From: a virus | Length of the DNA stretch: 22,741 nucleotides | IMG/VR virus record: IMGVR_UViG_3300024518_003062 | Span: 1 to 22,741 of that record | Reading direction: 5' to 3' (one strand) | Part shown: in pieces, positions 1-6,647 of the stretch | Numbering within the stretch: the first letter of the stretch is position 1 | Layout of the letters: every line of letters starts with the position of its first letter | Notes under the pieces: model-generated | What the model was told of the DNA's origin: nothing | Seen by the model: only the letters and a program-made list of their open reading frames with translations | Database searches by the model: none | Translations under genes and position numbers: made by a program

Positions 1-872
1 TGGAAGTTAAGGGCGGCGGCTGGCATCGCCTTAACGTTCCCGCTCTTGGTCGTGATCGCGTCGGCACCTCGGAGAACTCCACAGAAGAGAGAGTCTCGGG
101 TCCAGATGTAAGCCTCGGACGCTGTCGCGCCGGGTACAGCCGTATCTCGTCGAGCTGCGCCAACATAGACATTCGGGATCCCTAAGACATCACGCAAGAC
201 GTCGAGGACGGCGCCGTCATTAAGGATACGATCACCGCTTGCGAGACCGTTCGCTGCTGTTCCGGCGAACCCTCGGACCTCGGGGTTTCGGGCGATCGTG
301 CGGAACAGATCGCGACCAAAGATCAGAGTGTCGGGGTTGATGCCATGGACCGCCGCGAAGACGGTGTCCTTGAGCTGGTCAAGGTAAGTCAATGCGTCGG
401 CGCCGGCGGCGTTGAATGTGCCCCCGAACTCAGCGGCTGAAGTCGCGTTGTTAAAGTTACCCGTACCGAAGAGGAGATCGGCGGCGCGTTGCTCTTTGGC
501 GAGCTTCATGACGCGGGCGACTTTGCGAGCGATGCGAGCTTCTTCGGAGCCGGGGTATTGGCTGTCGAGGATGTCCTCCATCGCGATCGAATCACGCGCC
601 GAATAGATGCGAGCCATGAAGGTCGTTGAGCTTCGATCGAATCCACCGATCGCTTGACGCTCGGAACCGGGAGCGCGCTCAAGGTCGAGACCTGCACCGG
701 CGCCCATGAAGTTCCGCGAGTTCTCGATGAGGAGAGTCCCGCTTCTTTCGGGGATGACAACTGTCTCCATGCACTTGTCGGCGATGAGCTGATCATCGCT
801 AGGGACGGCCTCGAGGACGAGGCTTGAAAGGATCTCGTCTACTGGATGAATATTGGAATATGAACTAGCCAT
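1..872 (-). CDS. Phage major capsid protein (C-terminus cut by window edge)
   Basis: The frame is open from an ATG at 872 to the left edge, giving 290 codons with no stop, so the C-terminus lies outside the window. An AGGAG ribosome site sits 8 bases before the ATG. The visible protein begins MASSYSNIHPVDEILS and has the acidic and alanine-rich character of an HK97-type shell subunit, with segments such as IPERSGTLLIENSRNF and a long helix-like stretch around residues 105-135 (EEARIARKVARVMKLAKEQ). I recognise the overall look of the major capsid protein found in Mu-like and related head modules, but not a specific family. Position supports the call: it is the last of portal, protease/scaffold, decoration protein, capsid, the standard order. 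It would assemble around the scaffold encoded upstream. Confidence 0.82.
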   Translation of the reverse strand, partial: MASSYSNIHPVDEILSSLVLEAVPSDDQLIADKCMETVVIPERSGTLLIENSRNFMGAGAGLDLERAPGSERQAIGGFDRSSTTFMARIYSARDSIAMEDILDSQYPGSEEARIARKVARVMKLAKEQRAADLLFGTGNFNNATSAAEFGGTFNAAGADALTYLDQLKDTVFAAVHGINPDTLIFGRDLFRTIARNPEVRGFAGTAANGLASGDRILNDGAVLDVLRDVLGIPNVYVGAARRDTAVPGATASEAYIWTRDSLFCGVLRGADAITTKSGNVKAMPAAALNF

Positions 873-883
873 TTAAACGACTC

Positions 884-1270
884 CTAAAGCACTGCACTAG
901 CGGGAGACCAAAGGACGGTGAGTTGATCACCACTTGTCGCCGCTGTTTGGTTGATGTTCGCTTGGACAAACATGTTGGGATAATCACCGGCGCCCGCGAC
1001 CGCGACGGTGCCGGCAGCGGCTGCCGCAAGTCGAGGAGTCGCCTCGAATGCGTTGATATTTGACGCCGCACAAATGACGCGGGTCAAGCCGAAGACGACG
1101 ACCTCGACAGCGTCACCGGTGGAGCAAGCGCGCTGCGCGACCCCGACGGCCGCGACATCGGTCCCAGCAGTAGTTACGACGACCTTGCTGTCGGAGTTGA
1201 TAGAGACGACGGCGAACTCGGTGATCGCGCCCGCGGCGATGAATGTTCGTACGATGTTTTGATTGCTCAT
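884..1270 (-). CDS. Capsid decoration (cement) protein, DUF2190-like
   Basis: This 128-residue, low-charge, alanine/valine-rich protein begins MSNQNIVRTFIAAGAITEFAV. Short beta-rich proteins of this kind (first residues setting up 'GAITEFAVVSI', then 'AAVGVAQRACSTGDAVEVVVFG') are typical of the DUF2190/decoration proteins encoded directly before the major capsid gene, which bind the outer shell and stabilise it. A strong GGAGG ribosome site precedes the ATG by 5 bases (GGAGGATAACC). The stop lies 11 bases before the capsid start and overlaps that gene's ribosome site, so the two are probably co-translated. The family assignment rests on length, composition and position rather than on any catalytic motif. 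Confidence 0.75.
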   Translation of the reverse strand: MSNQNIVRTFIAAGAITEFAVVSINSDSKVVVTTAGTDVAAVGVAQRACSTGDAVEVVVFGLTRVICAASNINAFEATPRLAAAAAGTVAVAGAGDYPNMFVQANINQTAATSGDQLTVLWSPASAVL

Positions 1271-1273
1271 TGG

Positions 1274-1906
1274 TTATCCTCCGTAAACGGCTTTGTATGA
1301 GTCGGGGTTCTGCTCTCTAAACTGAGTGAGAGCTTGCGAATAAGTGATCGACTTCTCTTCGGCGAGAGTTCGCACTTTTTGATCGAGTGATTTTTTATTA
1401 AGCTCTGCACCGCTTGCGCCGTGGCCGATCTCATCAAGAGGGACCGACGAGCCGATCGAGCGAGATGAGAACAACGCCCAAAAGACGGGCGACGAGTTGC
1501 GCTGACTCCACGCTTGAGAGGCTGCCTCTTCTTCGCTTGGAGTGATACGACCTTCTCGGAGAAGTTGACCGACCGCCTCGCGGCGTTGGACGGTCTCTTT
1601 GTCAGCCTTGAGGCCCGCGACTTCCTCGCGTAGCTTGTTGATCTCCGAGAGAAGAGCGGGAGTCGCGTCGAGGGTCTCACTCATCTTGACGGTGATCTCC
1701 TCTTTCTCCTCTTCTTCTTCTTTGACCTCTTCGGCTTGCTCGACGACCGCTGGGGTGTCGGCTTGCGCTGTCTCCTCTGAGGTCATTTGAGCCTCTGAGT
1801 CGGCCATCAATTCGGCGATCTTGTCTTCGAGCTCCCTGACCATCTCGTCTTTGGCAGACAGGGCGGCGCGGAGCTCCTCTTCATTCATTGAGTCCAAGTT
1901 ATCCAC
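1274..1906 (-). CDS. Predicted nested scaffold protein (Mu gpZ-like internal start)
   Basis: Within the protease gene, an in-frame GTG at 1906 (codon 205) is preceded by AAGGAG with 5-base spacing (GAAGGAGACCCA then GTG). It would give a 210-residue protein beginning (M)DNLDSMNEEELRAAL, exactly the helical, acidic scaffold half without the protease. Mu is known to encode its scaffold Z as the in-frame 3' part of gene I, so the arrangement has precedent. Placement of the ribosome site at the domain boundary is seen in the sequence. Actual initiation there is inference. The competing ATG at codon 211 has no better site. Confidence 0.6.
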   Translation of the reverse strand: MDNLDSMNEEELRAALSAKDEMVRELEDKIAELMADSEAQMTSEETAQADTPAVVEQAEEVKEEEEEKEEITVKMSETLDATPALLSEINKLREEVAGLKADKETVQRREAVGQLLREGRITPSEEEAASQAWSQRNSSPVFWALFSSRSIGSSVPLDEIGHGASGAELNKKSLDQKVRTLAEEKSITYSQALTQFREQNPDSYKAVYGG

Positions 1907-2518
1907 TGGGTCTCCTTCGTTTAAAGTGACTCGGTCGATCTTGCTGTGAGCTTGCGCCGGCCGAGGGGTGAGAGTAATTGCTAATAGTTGAGCGTCTCCG
2001 ACTTTGGATCCACCATCGCGGGAGAAGATCGCGCCTTGAAGATACTCGGGCGAACTCCAAAGGATCCCGCCCGCTTGTTCGACGACTTCGAGCCCTCGCT
2101 CATTATAGGCGGGGACCGCGTAGAGCCCATCTTCTCGAAGATCGAGATCGACGATGAGGCCGAGAGCCGACCCACTAGAGGGAGGCGCTGGAGGGCCACC
2201 ATTGAAAGGGCTTGTCGAGTGTTGCCAGTCGATGATGACGGGGTCGACCTCTTGGCGCTCTTGATAAACTCTGAGGAGCTCTTCAAGTAGACCACGATCG
2301 ATCTCGTTTCCGATCGCTTCTCCGCTCATCCGAGAGGAGACTTGACCCAAGGCTAGAGTCTTGAACGGGCGCCCGACGGTGAGCCCCTCGGGGATGTCGT
2401 ATTGAGTCGATGAATCGAGCTGGATCGCCTCGCCATACGCTCGGAGAGCTGTCGGCGTTGAGATCATGACCTTCTTCTTTTTGATGATTCGGCTCTTGAG
2501 CCGTTTAGCCTTTTTCAA
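1274..2518 (-). CDS. Mu gpI-like head maturation protease with C-terminal scaffold
   Basis: This 414-residue protein resembles the Mu-like prophage I protein. The N-terminal half (about residues 18-200) is the protease domain: a conserved His in the VDPVIIDWQH segment (H100), a serine pair in ILWSSPEY (S155/S156) as likely nucleophile, and the ITLTPRPAQ segment near residue 185 that closes such domains. Residues 205-414 are charged and helical, with an E-rich run near 265-275, as expected for an internal scaffold that is digested during head maturation. The start is TTG at 2518, preceded by AGGAGG at 7-base spacing and overlapping the portal gene end by 14 bases. The next in-frame ATG (residue 18) lacks as good a site. 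An internal GTG probably makes the scaffold alone (see separate entry). Confidence 0.85.
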   Translation of the reverse strand: MKKAKRLKSRIIKKKKVMISTPTALRAYGEAIQLDSSTQYDIPEGLTVGRPFKTLALGQVSSRMSGEAIGNEIDRGLLEELLRVYQERQEVDPVIIDWQHSTSPFNGGPPAPPSSGSALGLIVDLDLREDGLYAVPAYNERGLEVVEQAGGILWSSPEYLQGAIFSRDGGSKVGDAQLLAITLTPRPAQAHSKIDRVTLNEGDPVDNLDSMNEEELRAALSAKDEMVRELEDKIAELMADSEAQMTSEETAQADTPAVVEQAEEVKEEEEEKEEITVKMSETLDATPALLSEINKLREEVAGLKADKETVQRREAVGQLLREGRITPSEEEAASQAWSQRNSSPVFWALFSSRSIGSSVPLDEIGHGASGAELNKKSLDQKVRTLAEEKSITYSQALTQFREQNPDSYKAVYGG

Positions 2519-3920
2519 TTTGTCGCCTCCTCTCGATGAGTGCCTCGGCGAGACTCATCGCGCCGCCCTTCGATGATGATGTCCTCTCGATGGTCGAGCG
2601 TTGAGCGTCTTCGGGGAGGTCTCCCGCTCCGAGCCTCTCCCTGATCGCTCGTTCAAGTTCATTATCTGCGGTCAATAATCCCGCCTGAACTAGGGGGGCG
2701 AGCATCCCGAGGGACTCGGCGAGGTCATCAGTATCGAGGCCGGTATGAGTTAGGCGGGGCAGCTTGGAGGGATCGACGGCGCCATAGTTCCAACGGATCA
2801 AGCGCCCTATTGTCCCGCCTCCTCTTCGACCTGGACCGCTGACCTGGGCGGCGACTATATCGCATAGATTAATGGCCGCCCTTCGGAACATCGAGAGATG
2901 AATCTCGCCGACTGACCGCGCCCCGGTGTCGCTGATCCCGAGGTTTGCGAATTGGGCGAGGAAGGCTTGAGAGATTTGATTGTCACACTCTTTGATGATG
3001 TCGAGCGGACCTTGAGAGTAGAGGGCCGGCGCCACCGCGTAAGCCTCAAATTTAATCGCGGGATTCTCGACGAGATATGATTGCTCTGTCGAGATGAATG
3101 CTTGGGCTTGGGCTTCCGCCTCATCGATCATCGAGTCGATGTCGCCATCGGTGAGCCCTTGCTGTTCGGCTACGGATCGGTCGACGGTGATCTTTGGGGT
3201 CGGGATCGCCCAACGATCAAGGCCGACGCACATTAAGTTACTGACTCGCTGCTTAGTACGCCACCACCACCAGACAGGTCGAAGCATACCCACGCCCTCA
3301 AAATTTGATCCTGTTCGATTCAAGGTCAAGAGGATGAGCTTGTTCGACGGGATCGGTCGAGGTTGCTTGTTCACGCCGACTGTGTTTTGAGTGACGCCGT
3401 CGAGGTGCTGACCGTCTCGGCTTAACCATTGAGAGTGCGCTGAAGGCTCCCGATCAGCGTATAGATCGAGCCAAACTTTGACCTTGCCTTGACTGTCGGG
3501 GCCGACTCTATATGTCTCCTCGGCGTAGCGATAGCCCAAGGGGACGAACTCCATCAAGTAGGTGAGCTGCTCCTCGAAGGAGCTCGCCATTTGCCCCGCC
3601 CATCCGTCGAGACCGTAAGCCTCGTTTGCATATCGAGCGTATTCCTCGGCGACGGGGTCGTTTTCGACTCCCGCCTGAAAGCGCCAGGTTGCGCTTAATA
3701 AAGTTTGTCTCAACATATGCCAAGATCGACGAACGACTGGATCAGTCCTCAGCATCTCCTCAGCTTCGTTGACCCAATTCAAGCCCGTCAATTTTGGATT
3801 CTGCTCGACGCCCGAGATCACTCCGCCCGATAACTGCGTCCCCGTTATCCCTCTTACCCCGAAGCGAGGATACCGCGCTTTAAGGTGCTTTGGCGCTCGC
3901 TCTTCGGGCTTATAGTTCAT
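2505..3920 (-). CDS. Portal protein, Mu gp29-like (DUF935 family)
   Basis: This 471-residue protein would form the dodecameric portal ring through which DNA enters the head and to which the tail attaches. Family-like features include PVVRRSWHMLRQTLLSATW (residues about 61-79), the FEGVGMLRPVWWWWRTKQR segment in the middle, and ISDTGARSVGEIHLSMF followed by the C-terminal helical crown. The length is close to that of DUF935 portals. It is the first gene of the head operon and is followed, with a 14-base overlap, by the protease/scaffold. The ribosome site before the ATG at 3920 is weak (TGAG at about 8 bases). A sigma-70-like promoter lies immediately upstream. Confidence 0.9.
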   Translation of the reverse strand: MNYKPEERAPKHLKARYPRFGVRGITGTQLSGGVISGVEQNPKLTGLNWVNEAEEMLRTDPVVRRSWHMLRQTLLSATWRFQAGVENDPVAEEYARYANEAYGLDGWAGQMASSFEEQLTYLMEFVPLGYRYAEETYRVGPDSQGKVKVWLDLYADREPSAHSQWLSRDGQHLDGVTQNTVGVNKQPRPIPSNKLILLTLNRTGSNFEGVGMLRPVWWWWRTKQRVSNLMCVGLDRWAIPTPKITVDRSVAEQQGLTDGDIDSMIDEAEAQAQAFISTEQSYLVENPAIKFEAYAVAPALYSQGPLDIIKECDNQISQAFLAQFANLGISDTGARSVGEIHLSMFRRAAINLCDIVAAQVSGPGRRGGGTIGRLIRWNYGAVDPSKLPRLTHTGLDTDDLAESLGMLAPLVQAGLLTADNELERAIRERLGAGDLPEDAQRSTIERTSSSKGGAMSLAEALIERRRQIEKG

Positions 3921-3956
3921 ATTTTACTCACAGATATATAGACGCGCCTCAACATT

Positions 3957-3983
3957 ATTATAGAGTAAGGGGGTGAAAGTCAA
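3957..3983 (-). promoter_or_regulatory. Leftward promoter for the head operon
   Basis: On the minus strand TTGACT (3983-3978) is followed after 15 bases by TATAAT (3962-3957), a perfect -10 and a 5/6 -35 with slightly short spacing. The predicted transcript starts about 30 bases before the portal ATG. It is the only good promoter directly before the head genes and is divergent from the cyclase cassette. Confidence 0.6.
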
Positions 3984-4000
3984 CCCACCTAGGTTAGACT

Positions 4001-4016
4001 TGACCTCATGGGGTCA
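4001..4016. promoter_or_regulatory. Palindromic operator candidate between divergent promoters
   Basis: TGACCTCATGGGGTCA has 14 of 16 positions matching its reverse complement: perfect 5-base arms TGACC and GGTCA around a 6-base core. It lies between the leftward head promoter and the -10 of the cyclase cassette. The 5-6-5 geometry matches that of CRP/FNR-family sites, although the arm sequence differs from the E. coli CRP arm (TGTGA). Confidence 0.45.
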
Positions 4017-4032
4017 TAACGTACCCTCTTTA

Positions 4033-4038
4033 TATAAT
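4033..4038 (+). promoter_or_regulatory. -10 element of the cyclase cassette promoter
   Basis: A perfect TATAAT lies 16 bases before the first start codon of the rightward cassette. No recognisable -35 lies 16-18 bases upstream (the sequence there is GGGGTC), but the palindrome at 4001-4016 occupies that area. Activator-dependent transcription is a possible reading. Confidence 0.45.
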
Positions 4039-4054
4039 ATGCCAAGGAGTGATC

Positions 4055-4384
4055 ATGGACTACGCGAATATATTGACCGAGATCGCCCCGATCTTGGCGA
4101 CCGCCGGCGGTCTGCTTTGGTCGTTCTCGAAGAAGGTGACTAGAATTGAAGCTCAGCTCGCCGCGCTTCAGCACCAGCTCGAAGATATGAAGAACCACAT
4201 CGAGGGGAACCGACAAGGCCGAATCGAAGTCTTTGGAGTCATCAATAATTTGCTCAAAGTCAAAGACAACGAGCTATCTGAGCGCCTCGCTCGGGTCGAG
4301 ACAATCATTGAGAAGGGGATTGATAAAGATACGATCAGGCGACTCGCGACGATCGAGGCCGAGCTCGGGCAGCTGTCGAAATAA
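4055..4384 (+). CDS. Small membrane-anchored coiled-coil protein, first gene of cyclase cassette
   Basis: This 109-residue protein has one hydrophobic segment near the N-terminus (about residues 7-24, ILTEIAPILATAGGLLW), followed by a long heptad-like helix (about 27-52, IEAQLAALQHQLEDM) and a second helical region (72-107). I do not recognise a family. The ATG at 4055 is chosen because AAGGAG ends 5 bases before it. An upstream GTG at 4049 would overlap that site. The stop codon (4382-4384) directly abuts the ATG of the cyclase gene, so the two are almost certainly translated together, and a physical or functional partnership is likely. The layout resembles small phage membrane proteins such as the 80-residue protein at 15935, but no function can be assigned. 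Confidence 0.75.
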   Translation: MDYANILTEIAPILATAGGLLWSFSKKVTRIEAQLAALQHQLEDMKNHIEGNRQGRIEVFGVINNLLKVKDNELSERLARVETIIEKGIDKDTIRRLATIEAELGQLSK

Positions 4385-5170
4385 ATGGAGCGCCAATTCG
4401 CCATCCTCGTCATCATCGACATCGTTGAGTCAACGAAGTTTATCGAGACCGTCGGAGACGTCAAGGCGGCCCAAGCGATGCGTCTTTATGATCGGATCTT
4501 TAGAGGGCTCTTGATTAAATGGTCGGGCGTCGAGATCGACAAGACCGACGGCGCCCTCTTGATCTTCGAGACGATGCGAGAGGCTCTTCAATATGTGACC
4601 GAATATCACAAACTAGTCGAGCATCATCTCGGCCTCAAGAGTCGAGTCGGGATTCATGCCGGTCATGTCATGATGTCGACGAACCATGCTCACTTTGTAA
4701 GCCGAGGAGCCAAGCCCGTCGAAGTCGAGGGAGTTCAAAAGCATATCGCGGCGCGGATCATGAGCCTGGCCGGCCCAGGTCAAACATTGCTATCGAAGAG
4801 GGCGGGCGAGTACGCCTCCTCGGTTCGAGCGGGTCTCATGATCAGAGACATCGGGCAATGGCGACTAAAGGGGGTACGCGCCCCGATCACAGTCTATGTC
4901 ATCTCATGGGATCAAAGCCGAATGAAGCCACCGAAAGAGACATCCAAAGTCAAGCTCATCAAGCCCCCAAAGCTCACGCCCGAGGAGAGGCGCCGTCGCT
5001 TCTTTTGGCGATGGGTCGCGCCTTATCTTGTGTTGATATTGGGTCGGGAGTATCTAATGATTCTTGCGCTCATCGAACAAGCGGGGCTCATCCCATATCT
5101 TTATCTCGATGTCATGTCCCGAGGGGTCAGCGCAATCGTATCATTTATCCACGGGCTCTTTTATTTCTAA
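4385..5170 (+). CDS. Class III adenylate/guanylate cyclase-like protein with C-terminal membrane segments
   Basis: This 261-residue protein has a class III nucleotidyl cyclase catalytic domain at about residues 5-175. Visible motifs are FAILVIIDIVEST with metal-binding D12, EIDKTDGALLIF with D55 as the probable second metal ligand and K53 nearby, LKSRVGIHAGHV (about 84-95), RGAKPVEVEGVQKHIAARIMSLA (107-129) and GPGQTLLS. IDKTDG and AKPVEVEG are, from memory, characteristic of one bacterial branch of this family. The usual transition-state Asn position four before R124 is His120, so activity and product (cAMP, cGMP, cCMP or cUMP) are uncertain. A basic linker is followed by hydrophobic segments at about 207-230 and 237-261, which should anchor it in the inner membrane. 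It follows the 109-residue protein with no gap. Such enzymes generate signal molecules, and in the Pycsar bacterial defence a related cyclase activates membrane or TIR effectors. Confidence 0.85.
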   Translation: MERQFAILVIIDIVESTKFIETVGDVKAAQAMRLYDRIFRGLLIKWSGVEIDKTDGALLIFETMREALQYVTEYHKLVEHHLGLKSRVGIHAGHVMMSTNHAHFVSRGAKPVEVEGVQKHIAARIMSLAGPGQTLLSKRAGEYASSVRAGLMIRDIGQWRLKGVRAPITVYVISWDQSRMKPPKETSKVKLIKPPKLTPEERRRRFFWRWVAPYLVLILGREYLMILALIEQAGLIPYLYLDVMSRGVSAIVSFIHGLFYF

Positions 5171-5335
5171 ACCGGAGGCCGCTTCCGCTTTAGCTTCAGC
5201 CTCAAAGAGCTCCTTGATGATCTGGGTATAAAGTTTAAACGACTCGATAAAGTCATCATGCTCCATGTCGTGGTATGCGTCGGTGATCAGTCGCTTGGCG
5301 AGGGTGACCATCATTAGTGCCTGTTTCTCAGTCAT
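5141..5335 (-). CDS. Small helical protein of unknown function
   Basis: This 64-residue, mostly helical protein begins MTEKQALMMVTLAKRLITDA and is rich in charged residues, with no recognisable motif. The ATG at 5335 is chosen because GGAGA lies about 8 bases upstream and because it overlaps the methyltransferase stop in the sequence ATGACTGA, a coupled arrangement. The frame also runs open upstream to 5392, but that part lies inside the methyltransferase gene. Its 3' end overlaps the oppositely oriented cyclase gene by 30 bases. It is the last gene of the leftward SSB-to-methyltransferase operon. Confidence 0.6.
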   Translation of the reverse strand: MTEKQALMMVTLAKRLITDAYHDMEHDDFIESFKLYTQIIKELFEAEAKAEAASGLEIKEPVDK

Positions 5336-6647
5336 GCTGCTCTCTCCAATTGAAGAGATCGATCTCCTCGCTTTTAGGTTTCGGTGTCTCATAGATTATG
5401 GGGTTGCCTGACCAATGGGCTATCCTCGCCCTTGAGATCTCGACGTATTCAGCCTCGCGCTCGATGCCGATATAGTCGACCCGCTCAAGAGCTGCGGCGC
5501 ACCCCGTCGAGCCTGACCCGTTGAATGGGTCTAAGACGGTTCCGCCCTTGGGCGTGATGAGTCGGATGAGGTATCTCATGAGGTCGATCGGCTTGACTGT
5601 TGGATGTACGTTGGCTCGCATCGGGTGATTTGTCGGGCGATCTGATCGCGTCTCCTCTCCGCTCATCGCGCCCGCCTTCTTGAGGTCGAACCCACCGAGC
5701 CCCGCCTCTCGCTCACCCCTCGACGCCTTGGCGCAATAGAAGAAGCGGGATTGATCGCCGAGGGTGGGGGCGCTCTCTTCATCGAAGATGACGTTGGAGG
5801 GCCATCGCCCACGGTGCTCGCTCCCCTCATAAGCGGTCGTGTCGGCGCCGAGGAACTCGATGGCCCTCGTCCCTCCTCCATGCGTCTTTATTATCTCCTC
5901 GCCGATCCTACATCCATCTATATTAAGCGCCCCTGCACCATACCTCACCACATTCCCCGCGACCGTTCCCTTGATCGGTTTGCGGACTAATAAGCATGGC
6001 TCATAAGCGGGCTTAAGAGCTGTACCCCATCCCTCCCATTGACGGGCTTCATCGGATGCGGGTAGTGTCAAGGGCATCTCGCTCGGCCCATCACTGCTGA
6101 ACGTCACACCGGGAACGACTTTTTTGAAGCCGATGACCTCGCGCTCAACGCCCAAACCCCCATCGATCGCCTTACTCACATTAAGCGATTTGGGAAAGCC
6201 TGTTCCGTAGATCCATTGGATCACATCTCGCATCTCGAACCCCGCGAGCCTCAAAGAGAGCCCCATGAGATCTTGAGATCGTGACGCCGCGAAGACTAAA
6301 GCATGACCGCCGGGCTTAAGGACTCGCATGACCTCGACCCAAAGCGCCGGGGGCGGAACGAAGACATCCCAAGACTTGCCCATGAAGCCGGCGCCCGTTG
6401 GCATATAGTCGAGATCACCTCGACACCATTTAAGCATAACGTCGGCGACTTGGGCGGGCGACAATGCCGACAGCCCATAGGGCGGATCGGTGACGACGGC
6501 GTCGATCGATCCGCTCTCTAAAGACTTTAGCTCGTCAATCGAGTCCCCGTGGATGATCAAAGGGCGCCCCAGTCGTCGAGCTTTTGAATGAGTAGAACAG
6601 TGAAAACGAATACAGCGAAGTGAATCAAAACGAATCCTTTCGGCCAC
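5328..6647 (-). CDS. DNA methyltransferase, N6-adenine/N4-cytosine, beta class
   Basis: This 439-residue protein would transfer a methyl group from S-adenosylmethionine to an exocyclic amino group in DNA. The catalytic motif IV is VVTDPPYG (D54-Y57). The AdoMet-binding motif I, DPFNGSGSTG, comes late (373-382), after HPTVKP (348-353), and this IV-before-I order defines the beta class. The segment GTGFPKSLNVSKAID (about 148-162) is familiar from phage-encoded methylases of the N4/N6 family. The region between (about 180-345) is the probable target-recognition part. No restriction enzyme is adjacent, so a role in protecting phage DNA or in regulation is likelier than a complete restriction system. 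The start is taken as GTG at 6647, overlapping the TerL end by 23 bases with only a weak ribosome site, so the true N-terminus may be shorter. Specificity cannot be read from sequence. Confidence 0.9.
   Translation of the reverse strand: MAERIRFDSLRCIRFHCSTHSKARRLGRPLIIHGDSIDELKSLESGSIDAVVTDPPYGLSALSPAQVADVMLKWCRGDLDYMPTGAGFMGKSWDVFVPPPALWVEVMRVLKPGGHALVFAASRSQDLMGLSLRLAGFEMRDVIQWIYGTGFPKSLNVSKAIDGGLGVEREVIGFKKVVPGVTFSSDGPSEMPLTLPASDEARQWEGWGTALKPAYEPCLLVRKPIKGTVAGNVVRYGAGALNIDGCRIGEEIIKTHGGGTRAIEFLGADTTAYEGSEHRGRWPSNVIFDEESAPTLGDQSRFFYCAKASRGEREAGLGGFDLKKAGAMSGEETRSDRPTNHPMRANVHPTVKPIDLMRYLIRLITPKGGTVLDPFNGSGSTGCAAALERVDYIGIEREAEYVEISRARIAHWSGNPIIYETPKPKSEEIDLFNWREQHD

Noticed and set aside
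4519-5193. Plus-strand open frame of 224 codons overlapping the cyclase gene
   Set aside because: Its translation is arginine/serine-rich without motifs, while the other frame has clear cyclase motifs.
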